This document shows, in pieces, positions 1-14,300 of a stretch of 64,000 nucleotides of DNA; within the stretch, counting starts at the first letter, position 1; each line of letters opens with the position of its first letter. The DNA is from Strigops habroptila (taxonomy: Eukaryota > Chordata > Aves > Psittaciformes > Psittacidae). The notes under the pieces were generated by a model. It was not told the origin of the DNA. It saw nothing but the letters and a program-made list of their open reading frames with translations, and did not search any database. Location: NCBI RefSeq assembly GCF_004027225.2, contig NC_044277.2:71673900-71737899 (forward strand), in the 5' to 3' direction. A program made the position numbers and the translations under genes.

Positions 1-2173
1 CAAACACGTGGGCAAGTCAAAGAAGTTATAAAAGCTACAGAACATTTTTGATACAAGAGTAAACATACTAGCCATGGATAAACTTATGTCAGAACTTTAT
101 ATATTTATAACTCCAAGAGGCTTTTCAGTAATGATACTTTCAACAGAAAACTTGTTCAAGTTGGTGGAGGGATTACAGAATGAGGCCACCTTTCACAACT
201 GGCAGCATTCAGTAAATCTGCAAGTCCCCTCCAGCCTATCCATTCATGAGTGACAACATACCAAAAATTAGCTATGGAAATACAAGCAAATAATTCCAAA
301 CAGCAAAGAAGCAAATAAAAATCATCACTGAAATCAGCAGTGTTTTTCCTCAGGGAGTTATCCATTCACTCAGTGTTGTTAGCAGTAGAATGTGGCTCTG
401 TATTCCAATTACCACTGTCTGGTAGATATTGAGGTTTTTACATCATCTTCTATTGAACAATATGTAGCATACCAATTCAACTGCACAATTTACAGATATT
501 TTAAAGGTATTTTAGTTTTGTTTTTCAGACAAAAATCCGTGTGCATAATTGACAATTGCTTTATTACCTCTTTTATTATAGAAGATTGGGGGGCTTTTTT
601 AATCAACTTCAAAATAACTTTTTCAGTTAAAAGTTAATGAAGGAGGCAATCTGTCTTACTCTATGCTGAAGATCTACATATTTTTACCTTAAAAATCTTT
701 ACATACATTATTTTATAATCTTCCTAGGTCATTGAACTACTTTGCTGTAAGATATCATGAAAATAAAAATCCAGAGGGATGGACTCTTTTGGAAATAGAA
801 GAAAATACTTAAGAAGGAAAGTGCATAAGCAATATTTTCACTTTAGTAGCACACTTATTTGTAGCACAAGTTTGACCACTACAGAAAACAAGCAAAAAAA
901 ATAATTGATAACCAAAGGTATTAATAGAAAGTAATAAAAAAATCCAGTTACACCTGAAAAGGAAAGGATACTTAAAAATAAACAACTTTTACTAGTCTAC
1001 AAAATGAGAAAAATTAGAGACATAAGATCCTTCAAAACATCAAACATCTAATTTTTTAACAAAAGAAACAGACACTGAATTTTTTATCCTCCACAAGTTA
1101 TTAGGTGATAAAACAAAGAAGAAATTTCTCAAGAAAAAAGGAATTAAAAAAAACTAAGAAAACAAAGATTGTGTCAGAAAAAGTGACCAAAAAAAGGTAA
1201 GATGTAAAAAGGAACAAAAATTCCAAAGTTAAATATATGCTATACCACAGAATATGGATTGCCACGGAGCAAAGATTATAATTGCAACCAGAAGGCCGTC
1301 TACTGTTAGATTTGTTCCTTTGCAAACTCTTTTTGAACAGGAAAATAGGACCTTTTGAGAGGTTCTTCAATCAAATTGGCAACTTCGGGATTTCATCCAA
1401 AAACAATACTTCATTTGTTCAAAGAAAAGTCTGACACAATCAGAACTAGTTTCAGGAAAGCAGAAAAGATGTAAGCATCTGATGAAAGCCCCCTTTCGTT
1501 GCTTCATCCAAACAGCTACCCCAAAAGAGAGGCTCTAAATCAAAACTACTATGCACCGAAGAGCATTTAACAACACGCATCTGTTACACAGATTAGAAGA
1601 TCTTGAAAGATTCATATCACTAGGGAAAACATTATTTAAGGCAGCATTTACTCTGTACTGTAGTCACAAACCAGTCTGGACTGTTTACCACTGAGAGATT
1701 TCTTAGAGATTTTCAATTTTAGAACCAGATACAATCCTAAACTTTCCACAAAGAATAGCAAATCCAGAAGGTAAGGTATGCTGTAGGGTTCAGCAGGTCT
1801 TCTTAGGGAATTGCACTTATTTAATACTAGATCTACCACTGTGCTAGCTGTATAGATGTGCATACAGCAACTGCCCTTAAAGTCAGCGACAAAAGAAATG
1901 TGCTCACTTCCACCTCATGCCACATTTTTTTAAGTGCCCCACACAACTATCACACAAAAACCTGAAGTGACACAAACAAAAACCCATGGCAGATACAACT
2001 GCACATGCTATCTTGAAATCTTATCCTTTAAAAAAGCAAAGCTATTTCTTCTTTCCAAGTTACTAACTTTCTAGGACACAATTTCTACTAGTCTTCCTCC
2101 TTACTAAGCAAACATCCCTAACAAAGTACCTCACAATGGGAATTAAGTTTGTATAACAAAACTATACACATAC
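1..2173 (-). other. ABCA13 intron (left edge)
   Basis: AT-rich intron sequence following the last visible exon. I looked for the next exon expected from the human protein and did not find it, so it probably lies off the window. No repeat element recognised. Confidence 0.6.
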
Positions 2174-2338
2174 CTGCTGCAATGCAGAGATGTCGAGCAC
2201 ACCAATATTTTGAATTCTTTGGAGGAACACTGGAAGGTTTTCCATGACATAATGGGCTTTATTGAGAAAAGAGCTGACACTAGAAACCACTTCCAGTAGC
2301 ATGTTTAGTACATTGCCTACCTCAGATGGTATCTTAAT
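2174..2338 (-). CDS. ABCA13: ABCA13 coding exon (165 nt), last one visible
   Basis: Phase 0 at both ends, 55 codons. It encodes [20 protein letters not shown], then [20 protein letters not shown], matching human [38 protein letters not shown]. The acceptor is CTTTTCCAAG and the donor GTATGT. The gene continues beyond base 1. Confidence 0.92.
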
Positions 2339-5300
2339 CTTGGAAAAGAAGAGAAAAAAGAATGACAACAATAAATTCCCATTAGAAACAAATTTTAATG
2401 TTTCAGTGAAACACTCAAAATTATTCAGTCTTTTATAAAACTGATTATACAATGTTCCTGCAAACCATCTTCAACAAAACTCCTTTTAGTATAACTCTCC
2501 AGTCACTCTCAAATTCAGCTAAAGAAAAATTCTTTGGTAATTTTAGAACTGGCCTATGACAAATCAGGAACTAAAATCCAGAGAACATGTTTATACCTAC
2601 CAAGCTGAAAAGAGTTCTCCTACCCAAGATGCTAATGTTTTTTTATTCTTTGCTAGGAATTAATTGTGCTACAGTAAGGCTTCAGTAGAAAAGTCCATAA
2701 GAATAAGCACTGGGTTTTTTCCTCCCCTCCATCTCTTCCCTTCTGCACCCCACCCCTGCCTCCCCTCTGCCACTCTAGGTTGGCAGATAATTCAGAAAAC
2801 AGAAATCTTTTCTTTTTCCTCTGGTATCTTAACATATCCTGGGAAACCATCTCATTTTTAAAAGTGTGTGGCCAACCTATTTAACTGCACATGCAGCATC
2901 CAGAACAAGGATGAACAAAATATTCTTCCTCCCAATGTTATAACTGTTTTCAACTATTTGTACTTACATTTTATGTTCTGTCAATCCATTACCCCAAAAG
3001 AACCAAAATAAATTTCTGCTAACTATCAGAAATCCCACCCAATAATTTTGCTCTTACAAGCAAAAATATTATCTCACTGAAAACCCACACTAGATCCCAG
3101 ATTATCTGCAGTTGTAGAGATAATACAGTTTTGCTACGGACTTCTGCATCCCCTTCATTATAGTTTTGGCACTGTATTATTCTTCTCAAAGTCATTTGAC
3201 TTGGGTCATATAAAATATAGGAGGCTTTTGCTTATGGAGAGATTTATCCTGAGAGCTGGAAAAGCTCCTTCCTGAAGGAGCTACCTGAATTTCCAAAATG
3301 ATTTCTACAGCAAATACAGTGCACTTCTGAGTGCTGTGAATTTTTCCCTGAGAATAATTTTATAATTTTTGTAATGCAAACTCCTACGCTTGCTTTAGTT
3401 CCAATGATGTCACATCAGTCTTCCCCACTTTCACATTAAGAAGTGATTAATTGCAGGAATTCCAAACTCTGCTAAAGACTAATAAAACTATGTCTTCTAT
3501 CCCTTGTGTTTTCTCTAAAGCTTTCATAATTAACTCCTTAGTGACGATTTTCCTAAGGAAGCAAGAAATGGAATACAGTAGCATCTACCAATCCCATTCT
3601 TCAACTGTTGTGCTTATTTTGTGGAGTTAAATGAAGACAGAAAAAATGCCATATGTCCAGTGTTTGCTTCACAGAGAAAGAACATGTGAAGAGATAATGG
3701 GACCATTTATCTAGCTGCATGTTTTAAACCACCTTCAAAAGAAAATCATAGGAACGGCATGCTGGTTTTCCCCATCTTACCTTGTAAAAAATATGACGTA
3801 AGTTCAAATTCTGTATAATCAGGACAAACATGGTATACAAGTCCAGTGCTGGTAAAGAACATAATTCTTCCACTACCAGGGAAGTTTTACTGTTTTCAGG
3901 TAGCTTTAGCAGCAGGCTAAGTAATTCTTCATCACATCTTCCAGTTAAAGCTACCACAAAGGCACTGTAAGAAACCTATCATAATATATGCGTATTAGAA
4001 ATTTTTCTCCCTGAAATACATCACCTTCTTCTATAGTCAATAAGGTGAAAATTCATGCCACAGTAACATGACAATTTACAGTCATCTACAGACCTTATTT
4101 AACTATACAGGTCTATATCAGACTGGTATGTTCTTACTTTATACTCTATGTACATATAAAGAAATGAAGTATATTTTTTATAAGTATTTACTTTCATTTG
4201 TGAACAGGTTGATCATTCATTCTATGAGCATTCATACCATAAGCAGACATATGCACAATGCTGAACATATCCATTCTAGCAGATACGTATATAAGTTTGT
4301 TGCAGAAACACCTACAGATCAAAATCTAGATGTACGAATCACTAAAAAAAAATATGGACCTTCCTTCTTTCAGAGGACACACAAATATTTAAGATTTAGG
4401 GATCCCTATATGGTACAATGCTCACTCTGTGCCAGCTCACACTTCTCAGTTCAACACGCATTTGAAATGTTATTCACACATTCAAAGTGTTATTCAAACA
4501 GTGGATAAAGGGACAAATGCCTAAGCAGACCTTGGGTGAGACTACAATAAAAACTCCTTGGATGATGCTAGTTTATTTCTTCCTACAAAAATGTCACATC
4601 AAAAGACAAATGCTTGAAGTCCAGATATCTCAGGAGTTCTTAGCTACCTTTTCTCCTGAAATGCCTGAAAGGCAAATGGCAGCAAGTCCAGAAAAATTAG
4701 AAGTTCAGAGGAGCCAAAGTACTGTACTCAGGGCTCCATTGTATTCCTTAGGAAAGAATCTGCTGTACCACCTCCAGTGAATGCATCTGTAGCTAGTGAC
4801 AGTACTCAGTGAGGAAGAGGATCCCCAAGAAAATCAAATTAGGAGCCAAAGTTGGCCAAGATATCCAATTTAACTTTTTTAATCCTATGAACATTTTAAT
4901 TTCCAATTTATTAATTTGGCATTTAGATTTTTATTCTGGAAATGAATTTTGCCTTTGTGATTCCAAAGGATTTCCTATGTATTTAAACATTCACTTTTTT
5001 TGCATGTGCCAGGAACAGAGTATGAATATAAATACAATTCTGTTGTCAGCATAAAAGGATACTGATTTGGACTACTTTCTGTGGAAGAAATTTAACTCTG
5101 TGATAAAATTTGATATTTATTTCCTCATGCCCCACATGAATATCACCATTTCAGTACAGTTTTAATCCATTCGGTATTTTATCCACTAGATTAAGTCCCT
5201 CTGAACCTTCCTTGCAGCTTTGCAAGTACCAGAGCTAATCCAAGTACCAGAGCTAATCCAAACTCCTATGTTCAGTAAATAAATGATTATAGTGTAAAGT

Positions 5301-8300
5301 TTAAAAACACTTAATCACATGGCAATGGGCATGGCAAAAGCATGATATTGTGGTAGAAATTAGGGGTAAGTGAAATAAGCACAAACAATTCACAGACTTA
5401 CTATTCCAGAAGCAAGCACAGTAGTAGCATGGAGTCACAGAAATACAGGGCTGCAGTGGGCCTGCAGCTATCATTAGGGTTATCAGACAGTGGCTACATA
5501 TGCAATAAACGTAATGGGTATGCCTAAATTATAGCTTTATAAAGTACTTGTTCATCTTGCATAATCAGTAAGAGGCATAATCTTTAATGTTCCAGTTGGA
5601 CTGAGGGAGGATTTAAGCACTTAAGCAAACAAAAAATACACATCTGTATAGATATGCAAATGTGAGATGTGTGCATATATCTAAACTCTACCCAGGACTT
5701 TGGCAAAAAAAATAAGGATAGAAAGTCACTTGAAAATTCAGTCGATTAGCATTATAATTCCAGAAAGTCAAAGGTGCACCAAATCCCATTTAACTGAATC
5801 GCTTCCAGATGACTTCTCTCATTACCATTTACTGGTATCCAAACAAGCTAACAATAAAGGCAGTCACACTGCCAAAGATGCAAAAGAACAAATCATCTAT
5901 TAGTAGTTATGATAGCCTGAACTGCCTTTTTTATAGTCACACTTTTCATGAACCTGTTACAACTGTTTCCTCAAGTGGAGCATCAGTGACATCCAGTGGC
6001 TGCTTGATTGACCTGATTAGTTTATACCAAATGTGCCTCAACTCTTTTCAGCCATACAAACATTAACAGGAGAGAGAACGTGTAAGTTAGACAGCATTTT
6101 TCATGATTTCTACGTATCACTGGGACCACAAGAAACAGTAGAGTGATGACACACACAGTCCTTCACTCAGAAAACTTAGACAATCCACCCTTTAGACAAT
6201 ACTCAAGGGAGAACAGATAAATAAAGTGCAGGTAAGGCAAGATACTGGTAAGATAATGTGAGAACAGCAAGAAGCACATGAAATAATTAAAAAAAAAAAA
6301 AAATCAAATCAGATAACTCCATACTGCAAGGATCAGAGATGGGAAGATACAAAATGTTTTCTCCAAGAACCTTCATCTTTTCTAGAGTATCGAGATGACA
6401 AAGCTCAAAGTCCATGCCACCACACAAGGTAGAACACTGCTGAAAATAATGTCATTTAGACCAGAAGATGAGCTGCTATAAATTGATCTATTAATGCTTC
6501 ACATTGTTATTTTGAAGCCCTAAATCTCACAAAATATTCTGCATAGACGTGGTAGTGATAAGATTCCATATAAACAAGGTGGTTTGTTTTGTTTCAACTG
6601 GCACATCAGGCTATATATAGGTTGACCTGTTAAAGTAATATCTTTTCTTGATCTTTTACCTTTGAATGAGAGATACTGGCTTCCAAGATGGTACTGACAG
6701 TTTCTTCAGAAATATTCACAGAAGAACCAATGTCCAGCCTCAGCTGAGTGAGATTCTGCACACACTCTTTGACTTTCATACCTGAAGGAAAGAAAATTAG
6801 TGCCGACAGTACCAATCTGCTTAATTAGATTGCCCACAGACTGTATCCTTTTCATTATTCTAAGAGGTGATAAAGGACACAAAAATCTTCATATCATTTA
6901 ATTCACTTCTACTTCAAAAGTAAAGGTCACTCTCCTGGAAGACTGAAGGGCTTGTGCATCTGTTTGCATTATCCTGTAGGAGCACAGGTTATCCTACATC
7001 CCCGTATTATGAGAACATCTGAAATTAATGAAGTAGCCTTCTTCTTCCACGAAGTCCTCTCTTCTTGCTAATGAATCTGTGCATCTAATTGGACAGGGTC
7101 TGACAGAGTAACCTATGCTGTCCTGTGCCAACTCAAGCACATGTATGAGCACACGTGTACAATGCAAATATATTGCATTAAGTCAGTAGTCTCCATAAGT
7201 CATATCGCTTGAAAGTTTGAGGAACAATGAAACAGTTATTGTCCTACAAAATTACACCGCAGTGACTTGTAAAAAAATGAAGAAAACTGGAACCCACCAT
7301 TCAAAAGATTAAAATTGCTGAGAAATGCTGCTGCTCGATTTTCTGACAACTGTAGCTCCAAATTTTCAGCCACCCTGAAACAATAACCTTAGTTTCATGG
7401 TTTATCAGAACTAAGTGATTGACGTTATTATGTATAATGATGTGAATAGTGAAACAGCCACTAAATGAGGCAAAAGGGTCACATTAGGCCGTATGTGCAC
7501 ACACTCTACATGCAGTAAGCAACTCTACAGACCTTCTCATGCTATATTTACATGGTGTAGAGATCATCATATTTCATGCCTTAATGAGATTGCAAATTTA
7601 GATATCTTCCCAAGATGGATAAGCACTCTAGCAAACAGTAACTATGGAAAAGGTCTAGCAATGTCTCACTTCCATGTTTCTTAATAAACACACATTTTTA
7701 AAACTTAGAGATACAAAGCACTGCAGTTCAGGACAAATAAAGTCTGTCTAATTATCACTTAAGTAAAAAAGATTTTACACACATCAGATATTATTTACCA
7801 TTCAAAAAGTGGACATGAGTCTATGGTCCATAAAGGCAGCATCTAAGCTCAAGTTCTTCTGTATTATTACCAGAATTCACAGAGACCATTCAAAGCAATT
7901 ATGAAAACAATCCATCAGTCAAACCAGTATAGCAACAATGATAACAAAGATCACTTCTAACTGACAGCAAGTTTGAAATACTCTGTAGTAGCAGTTTTAT
8001 TCATTTACTTAAAATCTACTATTTTTCCTCCAGGGATGAGCAAATATCTGAAATCATTTGGAGTTCAAGCCTGTCAGTTTAAAAACACCATCCTGTGTTT
8101 CTGACTGAACTGATCTGAATGTTTAATGTTTTGCAAAAGATATCCAGCTGCTGAGAGGACCAGACCATAGAAAAACAGCTTTAAAAAAAAAATTAAGATA
8201 TCAAAATTTTGACTCAACTGAGGTCATGGAAAATTTAAAATTTTCTTATTTGTGACCCAAAGCATTCTACTTGTGGAGCAGCAAGTATGTGTTGCAAACA

Positions 8301-11300
8301 AAAGTATAAGGGCTTTTAGAAATATCCAGAATTTTGCTAAATTACTTAAATAATTTGTGCATTGTATTCACTCAATTTTCAGTTAAATGAACAAAACTTA
8401 AAGAGACTTTGATAAACAGTATTTCTCCTATAGTTACATAAGTTAGGACACAGATGTATGCACAACATAACATCTCTAACAAGAATCGTTTAGGGTACCA
8501 AAATGTAAAAGGTTTTACATTTGAAGTTGTCTCTGTACATTCCCCAATGTTAGTTGACATTCACAGTTGCCATTGCTGTTATTCTGCAAGGTTCTCAGGA
8601 AGCTCTCCAAAATATTGGAAAGTTTTTGGTTTATATATGCCATACTCTCACAATCCCCCTTGTTAAAAGCAGGCCACATTCTTTCAATATCCTGCAAAAC
8701 AAAGTGATCATAGAGTTAGCAAATCCCTGAGATGGTGTTATTGCTTGATGTATCATGTCTTGGCAACTAGATGATGCATATTTTCAAACGAGAATATGGG
8801 CAAGGTAATACTCTCTTACTCATTGTATTTGTAATTGAAAATGGGCAAGAGGTTTTCAAGAATGAAGGAATATTCAAAGATTTGAGTTTTGGAAGCAACC
8901 AAAAATATTTGTGAACTTGATTTAGCCTATCAAGGAGATTCATCTATTAACATAAATGTCAACATTTTCATTTAAAATTTAATTTCAAAATTAAATTAGC
9001 TTTGCTTTTTGTTTATTTGTTTGGTTTAGGTTAACCATTTTTATCAAAAAAAAAAAAAAAAGTTCTAAACATCAGTTTCCATTTAGCAAACCAAAATATC
9101 TGGATACCCATATCCAAAGCTTTTCTTGCATTATGCTTTACGTAGTATTCATCTTTACCTTTCCTCCTGAACATTCACATTTCTGATTTTGCAAGGTTTT
9201 TTTTAATATTTGCAGAAGTAGGTCATAGAACTGTGGTGGTTTCAGAAAAGCATTTGTTCTGCAAAAGTTTACTTTGAGATATGAGTGATGCCTCTGACAT
9301 CTGTTTGCCTCAAAACATTGCTGTTCACATTGACAAAATGTCCAGGTAGACAAGCTAGAAGAGCTATTTCTTAAAGAGGAGGCAAATTCTATAATGAAAG
9401 CATGATTTTAGTATTTTGTCTCTGTGTGCACACATATATGCTGTATCCAAAGTCATGCTTCCAACTCTGAATGAGTCTCAAGATGCCAAACCTTACACTC
9501 TCCTGCTGGTAATTTCACGCACTGTTAAAGAAAAACAGACTGACCCCAACTGGTGACCACAATTGCTATTTTAGCTTGAATGACTCTGATCAAGAAGTCT
9601 TTTTGTATCTATCTAGCTTGATTTCACAGCTGTTCTTGTGAAGATTGAACAGTATAAATGTCATCTGATTTATGAAATAAGCGGTACCACAACATTTAAA
9701 GGAACAGGCTTCTACTTGGTATTGAATGGCAATCTAGTTATTTGAATTATAGGAATTCCAGTAATTCTAGTTATATTTGCAGCTTTCAAAGCTCACCAAA
9801 ATTTACTTATAGGAATTCCTTCTGGGTATCACTATTGAAAGCATCAGAGCTATACCCATACAAACCTCATCTTTGTATAGCTACTGTCAGAACTCATCAT
9901 TCAAACAGTAGGAAAAAAAAAAGAAGAAATTTTTATCAGTTTCCAAAGTTTAATGCATGTTGTAAAGAACACTGGTGTAGAAACTACTCAAACCTGATAG
10001 TGATCTCGAATCAGAATGATTCCTTCCATGACAGAGAGGAGTAAGTGACCCATTAATCCATCTTTACATTTTGTAACAACACAGAAAAGGTTGCCAATGA
10101 CAACTGGTTCTTCTGTAAGAGAAAATGTCCTAGCTTAATAAGCTACAAAAAAATTAATAAATTACTGTAATCAGATGAAAAGTTAACCAAATAATACAGG
10201 ACAAAAATAATTTAAAAGCAAAAAAAGTCATGTATTAAGGCACTGAGACATATTTCTGGCTAGATTTGTCATTGTAGGGGGCAAGAAGTGCTAGTTCGAT
10301 TCAATTTCCATCACTCTTTTCCATTACACTTTCCTGATCAGTAATAAGAAGAGCAACACTTGCTACAGAACCAGAGAAGAAAACTTTATTTTTGTTTTGT
10401 GAGCAAGAAGCGTAACTGTGAGAAGCTGTGTATATTAACCACATCTAACCTTCTCCTCAGGCAGACTCTCCTGATCCTATTTCCCTGTGGAGACACCGTG
10501 ATGTTATTAACCCTCCAGTGAGTAGCAAACTGTTGGTTTAATTTCCAGGCATGAGCATGCTTGCCTTGCTTGGCATCACCCAAATTAACTTATTTTTACA
10601 AAAGGTTGCTTAAAGTAAAGCCTTAACATTACAGTACTAACACGTATGGTAACCCGTACAGTCACTACTGTGGTAACCAACCTGAAAAGTTTTTAAGAAC
10701 ATTCAAAATGATAAACTGCAATTTCTGCAAGAGTAGGACACTAGGAGGGCTTAAGTGTTCCTGAAGAATCTTGCAGATTTTAGATGCTCTGTAGAAAGAT
10801 TAATAAGAAAGCATTATTTTCATGACAAGGGTACCACAGAAAATTTCTAACAAGTGATTATGAAAGGTTGCAATCTTCAATGGACTATATAAGGATTTCA
10901 ATATTAACAGTTATTACATTTATCTGAACTATTTCAAAAGCAAAACATACTTTCTTTTAAAACAAACAGGTTTTCATCACGGTAGCAAGTCACCAGCTTT
11001 CTTAAGACCTTCGAAGTGCTAGAAAGTACTTTTGCAAAATAAGGAAAATCATAACGGCTTCAGAAATACTGAAAGGCCACAGCATACACTGACTTGATGG
11101 CAAAGAGAAAAATACCTAAAGTCTCTGATAATCAGCATTTGAGGGAAAGAAACCTCTTTTCTAGTATTTGCTTTTGACTTTTCAATAGATTTGGCTAATA
11201 CCTGGCCCCGCTGACTGCTGTTTCTGCATATTTGCATGAAATTAATCATAAAGGTCTAAATAACAGATCAGAGTCATGCATCAGCTTCAGTATGCCATTT

Positions 11301-14300
11301 CTCAGCTGGTCTATGGCAGTAGCATCAGTAGGTTCACCAGCAAGACACCCTAGAGCTGTTTGGAGCAACCGTCTTGTGGATTCACTCAGTGAGTATTACT
11401 CCAGTCTAGCAGTACTTTTATTTAAGAAGTTGTCAGTAAACATTTTCCAGAAGCAGAGTTTCCTCTGCTGATGGTTACATTTGATCTGAGCAATCTGGCA
11501 AAAACAATCTTTGGCTCCAGATTCCTTCAGAAATTCTATTTGTTAAACCGAACAACTCAACCTTATAACTATGGCCCCAAAAGGGTCATCTTGTTTGCAT
11601 AAGTCATCAGCACATTACTTAATTCAAATACATTTCAAATGCAGTATATCTACATTTGGATATAGAAAGCAATGGAAAAAAAAAAAAAAACACAAACCAA
11701 CCCACAAAAAATTAATCCCAAGCATTTCTTAATATTTAGCTCCATAGCCAAAATGACTGTTGTCCACCCATGGACTGTTGTCCCATTGAACTGTGGGTTC
11801 AATGTTCTTACCTGCAAGGATTTTAAAACACTAATATCTTCAAATATTTTTTTCTGTAGTAGTTCCAAAGAAACCACCTTGCGTATCAATACAGATGACT
11901 AAACCCATCAGTAACCTGGCCCACAAAATATAATGTCATACCAAATATGTCTGGTCTGAACAATATAAGTTAATACAAAATACTGTTTTACTCAAAGGCA
12001 CAAATTGGAAATTAAACGGTAATTAACTTAAAAGTTTTGATTGAGCTGTTTACAAACAAGGACCCCTTCTGCCATTATCAGCACACTGTCAGAGTACATA
12101 GAAAACACTCACCTCATTTCTGTCATTATATCCTTATGCAAATCCTTTAGCAGGAAGGTTATTTTGTTCCTGTCATGTCCTGTGGTAGACTGAAATATCA
12201 TTTGCAAGATCTCTTGCATAAACTCCAGAGTTCTGTTTTGGGACTGAAGAGAGATTTGTCTATGCTGTGCATTATCAAAAAATGAATCAATGAAGTCAAC
12301 TGCCTGAAGCTCAATATTGTTTGTAAGTAGAACTTCTTCTATAGCAGCAAGTTCAGCAATTATATGAAGGAGACTCTTGAACAAAACTGAATTAGCAGTA
12401 CGAGTATAATTCAATTTTTCTCTGCTAACATGACCATCAACAAACAACATACTAGTGTAATCTTCCATAGACTTATTTTGGAATATCTCCAGAAAGTCAA
12501 TAACATCTTTCACAACCAGCAGTAGGTCATTCGATGAATTTTCATTAGCCATAAGGAGAATTAGAGCATGTATTATTTTGGAATAATTTTTACTGTTACA
12601 CTCACATACAAAGCTGTTCACAACCTTTTGTATGTCTTCAAAATTTCTTAACATAGCAGCTACAGATGATGTATTAAACTGCTGCATTAAAACATCAAGA
12701 GCCATTGAAGAGGACTGTCCAGTGACTAACCGTAATAACTGAAACTCTTGGTCTATCACTGCAATTAAGTGTCTAACATTAAAATTCACCAATAAATCTT
12801 CTATGCTTGTAACTATAGTAAACCAGAAGTTCCCAAAGTTATCAGACATATTACTGTTTCCATTTAAAGCTGATAATATCATTGAGTATGTCTGGTTTCC
12901 AACAGAAGACAGCATCATCAAAGGCTGAATTACAGAAAGAAAAGAAAGGACAGCTTCTGTACCCAGGAGCCCAGAAACTTCACTGGTCATATTTTTAACA
13001 TTAGTAAGAACAGTCTTTATAAGTGATGTTCTTGAATGTCTGTTCCAGCTTAGACCACCATAAAGATCATCTAGCTGTTCAAGAACACTTTTGGCAGTCT
13101 CCATTTCTGTCACTGCCATACTGCCCAGTGTTTCTACAATTTGTAAAGCCACTTGTCTCTTTGGTATAGAGGAACAGTTGACTGAGTACGTATTATTCAC
13201 CTGCAGTGGCACAGCATAGAGGGATAGCTCATTCCAGAAATCTAGCAGCTCTTTGAGAACCGACCCATTTACATGATGAAGCTCAGAAAACTTCAAAAGA
13301 ATAGAGTTCCATTCTTTGATCTGATGAAAAAAGCAAGTCAGATTCCGAGCGATATCCATCTGAAAGTCTTCCATAGTGCATGAGGAACTGTCCTCCAGAG
13401 TGATGAGTTTCAGCTCCTTAATAACTTCAATGACTACATTGTAACTAAGAGTATAATTGGTATGCACTAAGTCACAAGGTGCAAAAGTGAGAGGTGTTGC
13501 TGTTGTGAGACTCCAGCAGAATGCTGCAGAAAAACAAACTGAGGCCTCTGCAGGTTCAGCAGACATATCTGTCATTGTCTCCAGTAACATCAGAAGACTC
13601 TCTACTTGATTAGAGAACTCCTCTTCAGTAAACATTGGCATTTTTTCTTCCTGAATCAGTATGAAAGCATATATTTCAGTTAGAGCTTCCGTGATGTTTC
13701 CATGAGCTAATCTTTCTGTAAGACTGATGACATCAAGGAGCAAATGGAACATCTCTTCTACATCATAGAGTTCATCTTGTTCAAAGAGTGCTGTTGTTTG
13801 CCATAAGCCAGTCAGGTTCCAATTGCATGAATTGTTCTCAAACACATCCCACCAGTCTGTTAACATTCTTAGCTCAGAGTTCTCAACATACAAAGGTTTG
13901 ATATTTTTAAAGAAGTTATTCAGGCTCCTCTGGACTTGTTTGAATTGACTTATCAAGAACTCAACATCCATGTTCTTCATGTTTTGCACCAAGGCTACCA
14001 TGTGCTTTAGAAACTCTTTATCATCTCTTAATGGAAAGCCAGTAAAACTAGATGACTTGAAAATTTTAAATGCCTTATTTACCAGCTCAATATTTAGAGC
14101 TGCTGTCTCTACCAGTTCCTGGAGAAATGTTTTGTGTTCATCCTTTAAGTTTGAGTCAAGTTTACTAATCATATATTGAAAGAACTCCATCAACAAAATT
14201 GTATTTTTCTTAAGCATGAAAGGTTCAATCTCAATACCTAAATGAGAGGAGCTGTTTTCTTGGACTTCAGAAGTTTTATCTTTCAGAAGAGTTTGAATTT

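Noticed and set aside
4068..4780. Two consecutive plus-strand frames (146 and 97 codons)
   Set aside because: No recognisable family, unusual tyrosine/histidine-rich composition, inside an ABCA13 intron on the opposite strand.
9138..9353. Minus-strand frame ending in CECSGGK before a GTAAAG donor, possible ABCA13 exon
   Set aside because: The exons at 9994-10112 and 8519-8691 join in phase 0 and are contiguous in the human protein, leaving no place for it.
10386..10583. Minus-strand 65-codon frame between two ABCA13 exons
   Set aside because: The flanking exons join through a shared Glu codon; the frame has no family similarity.
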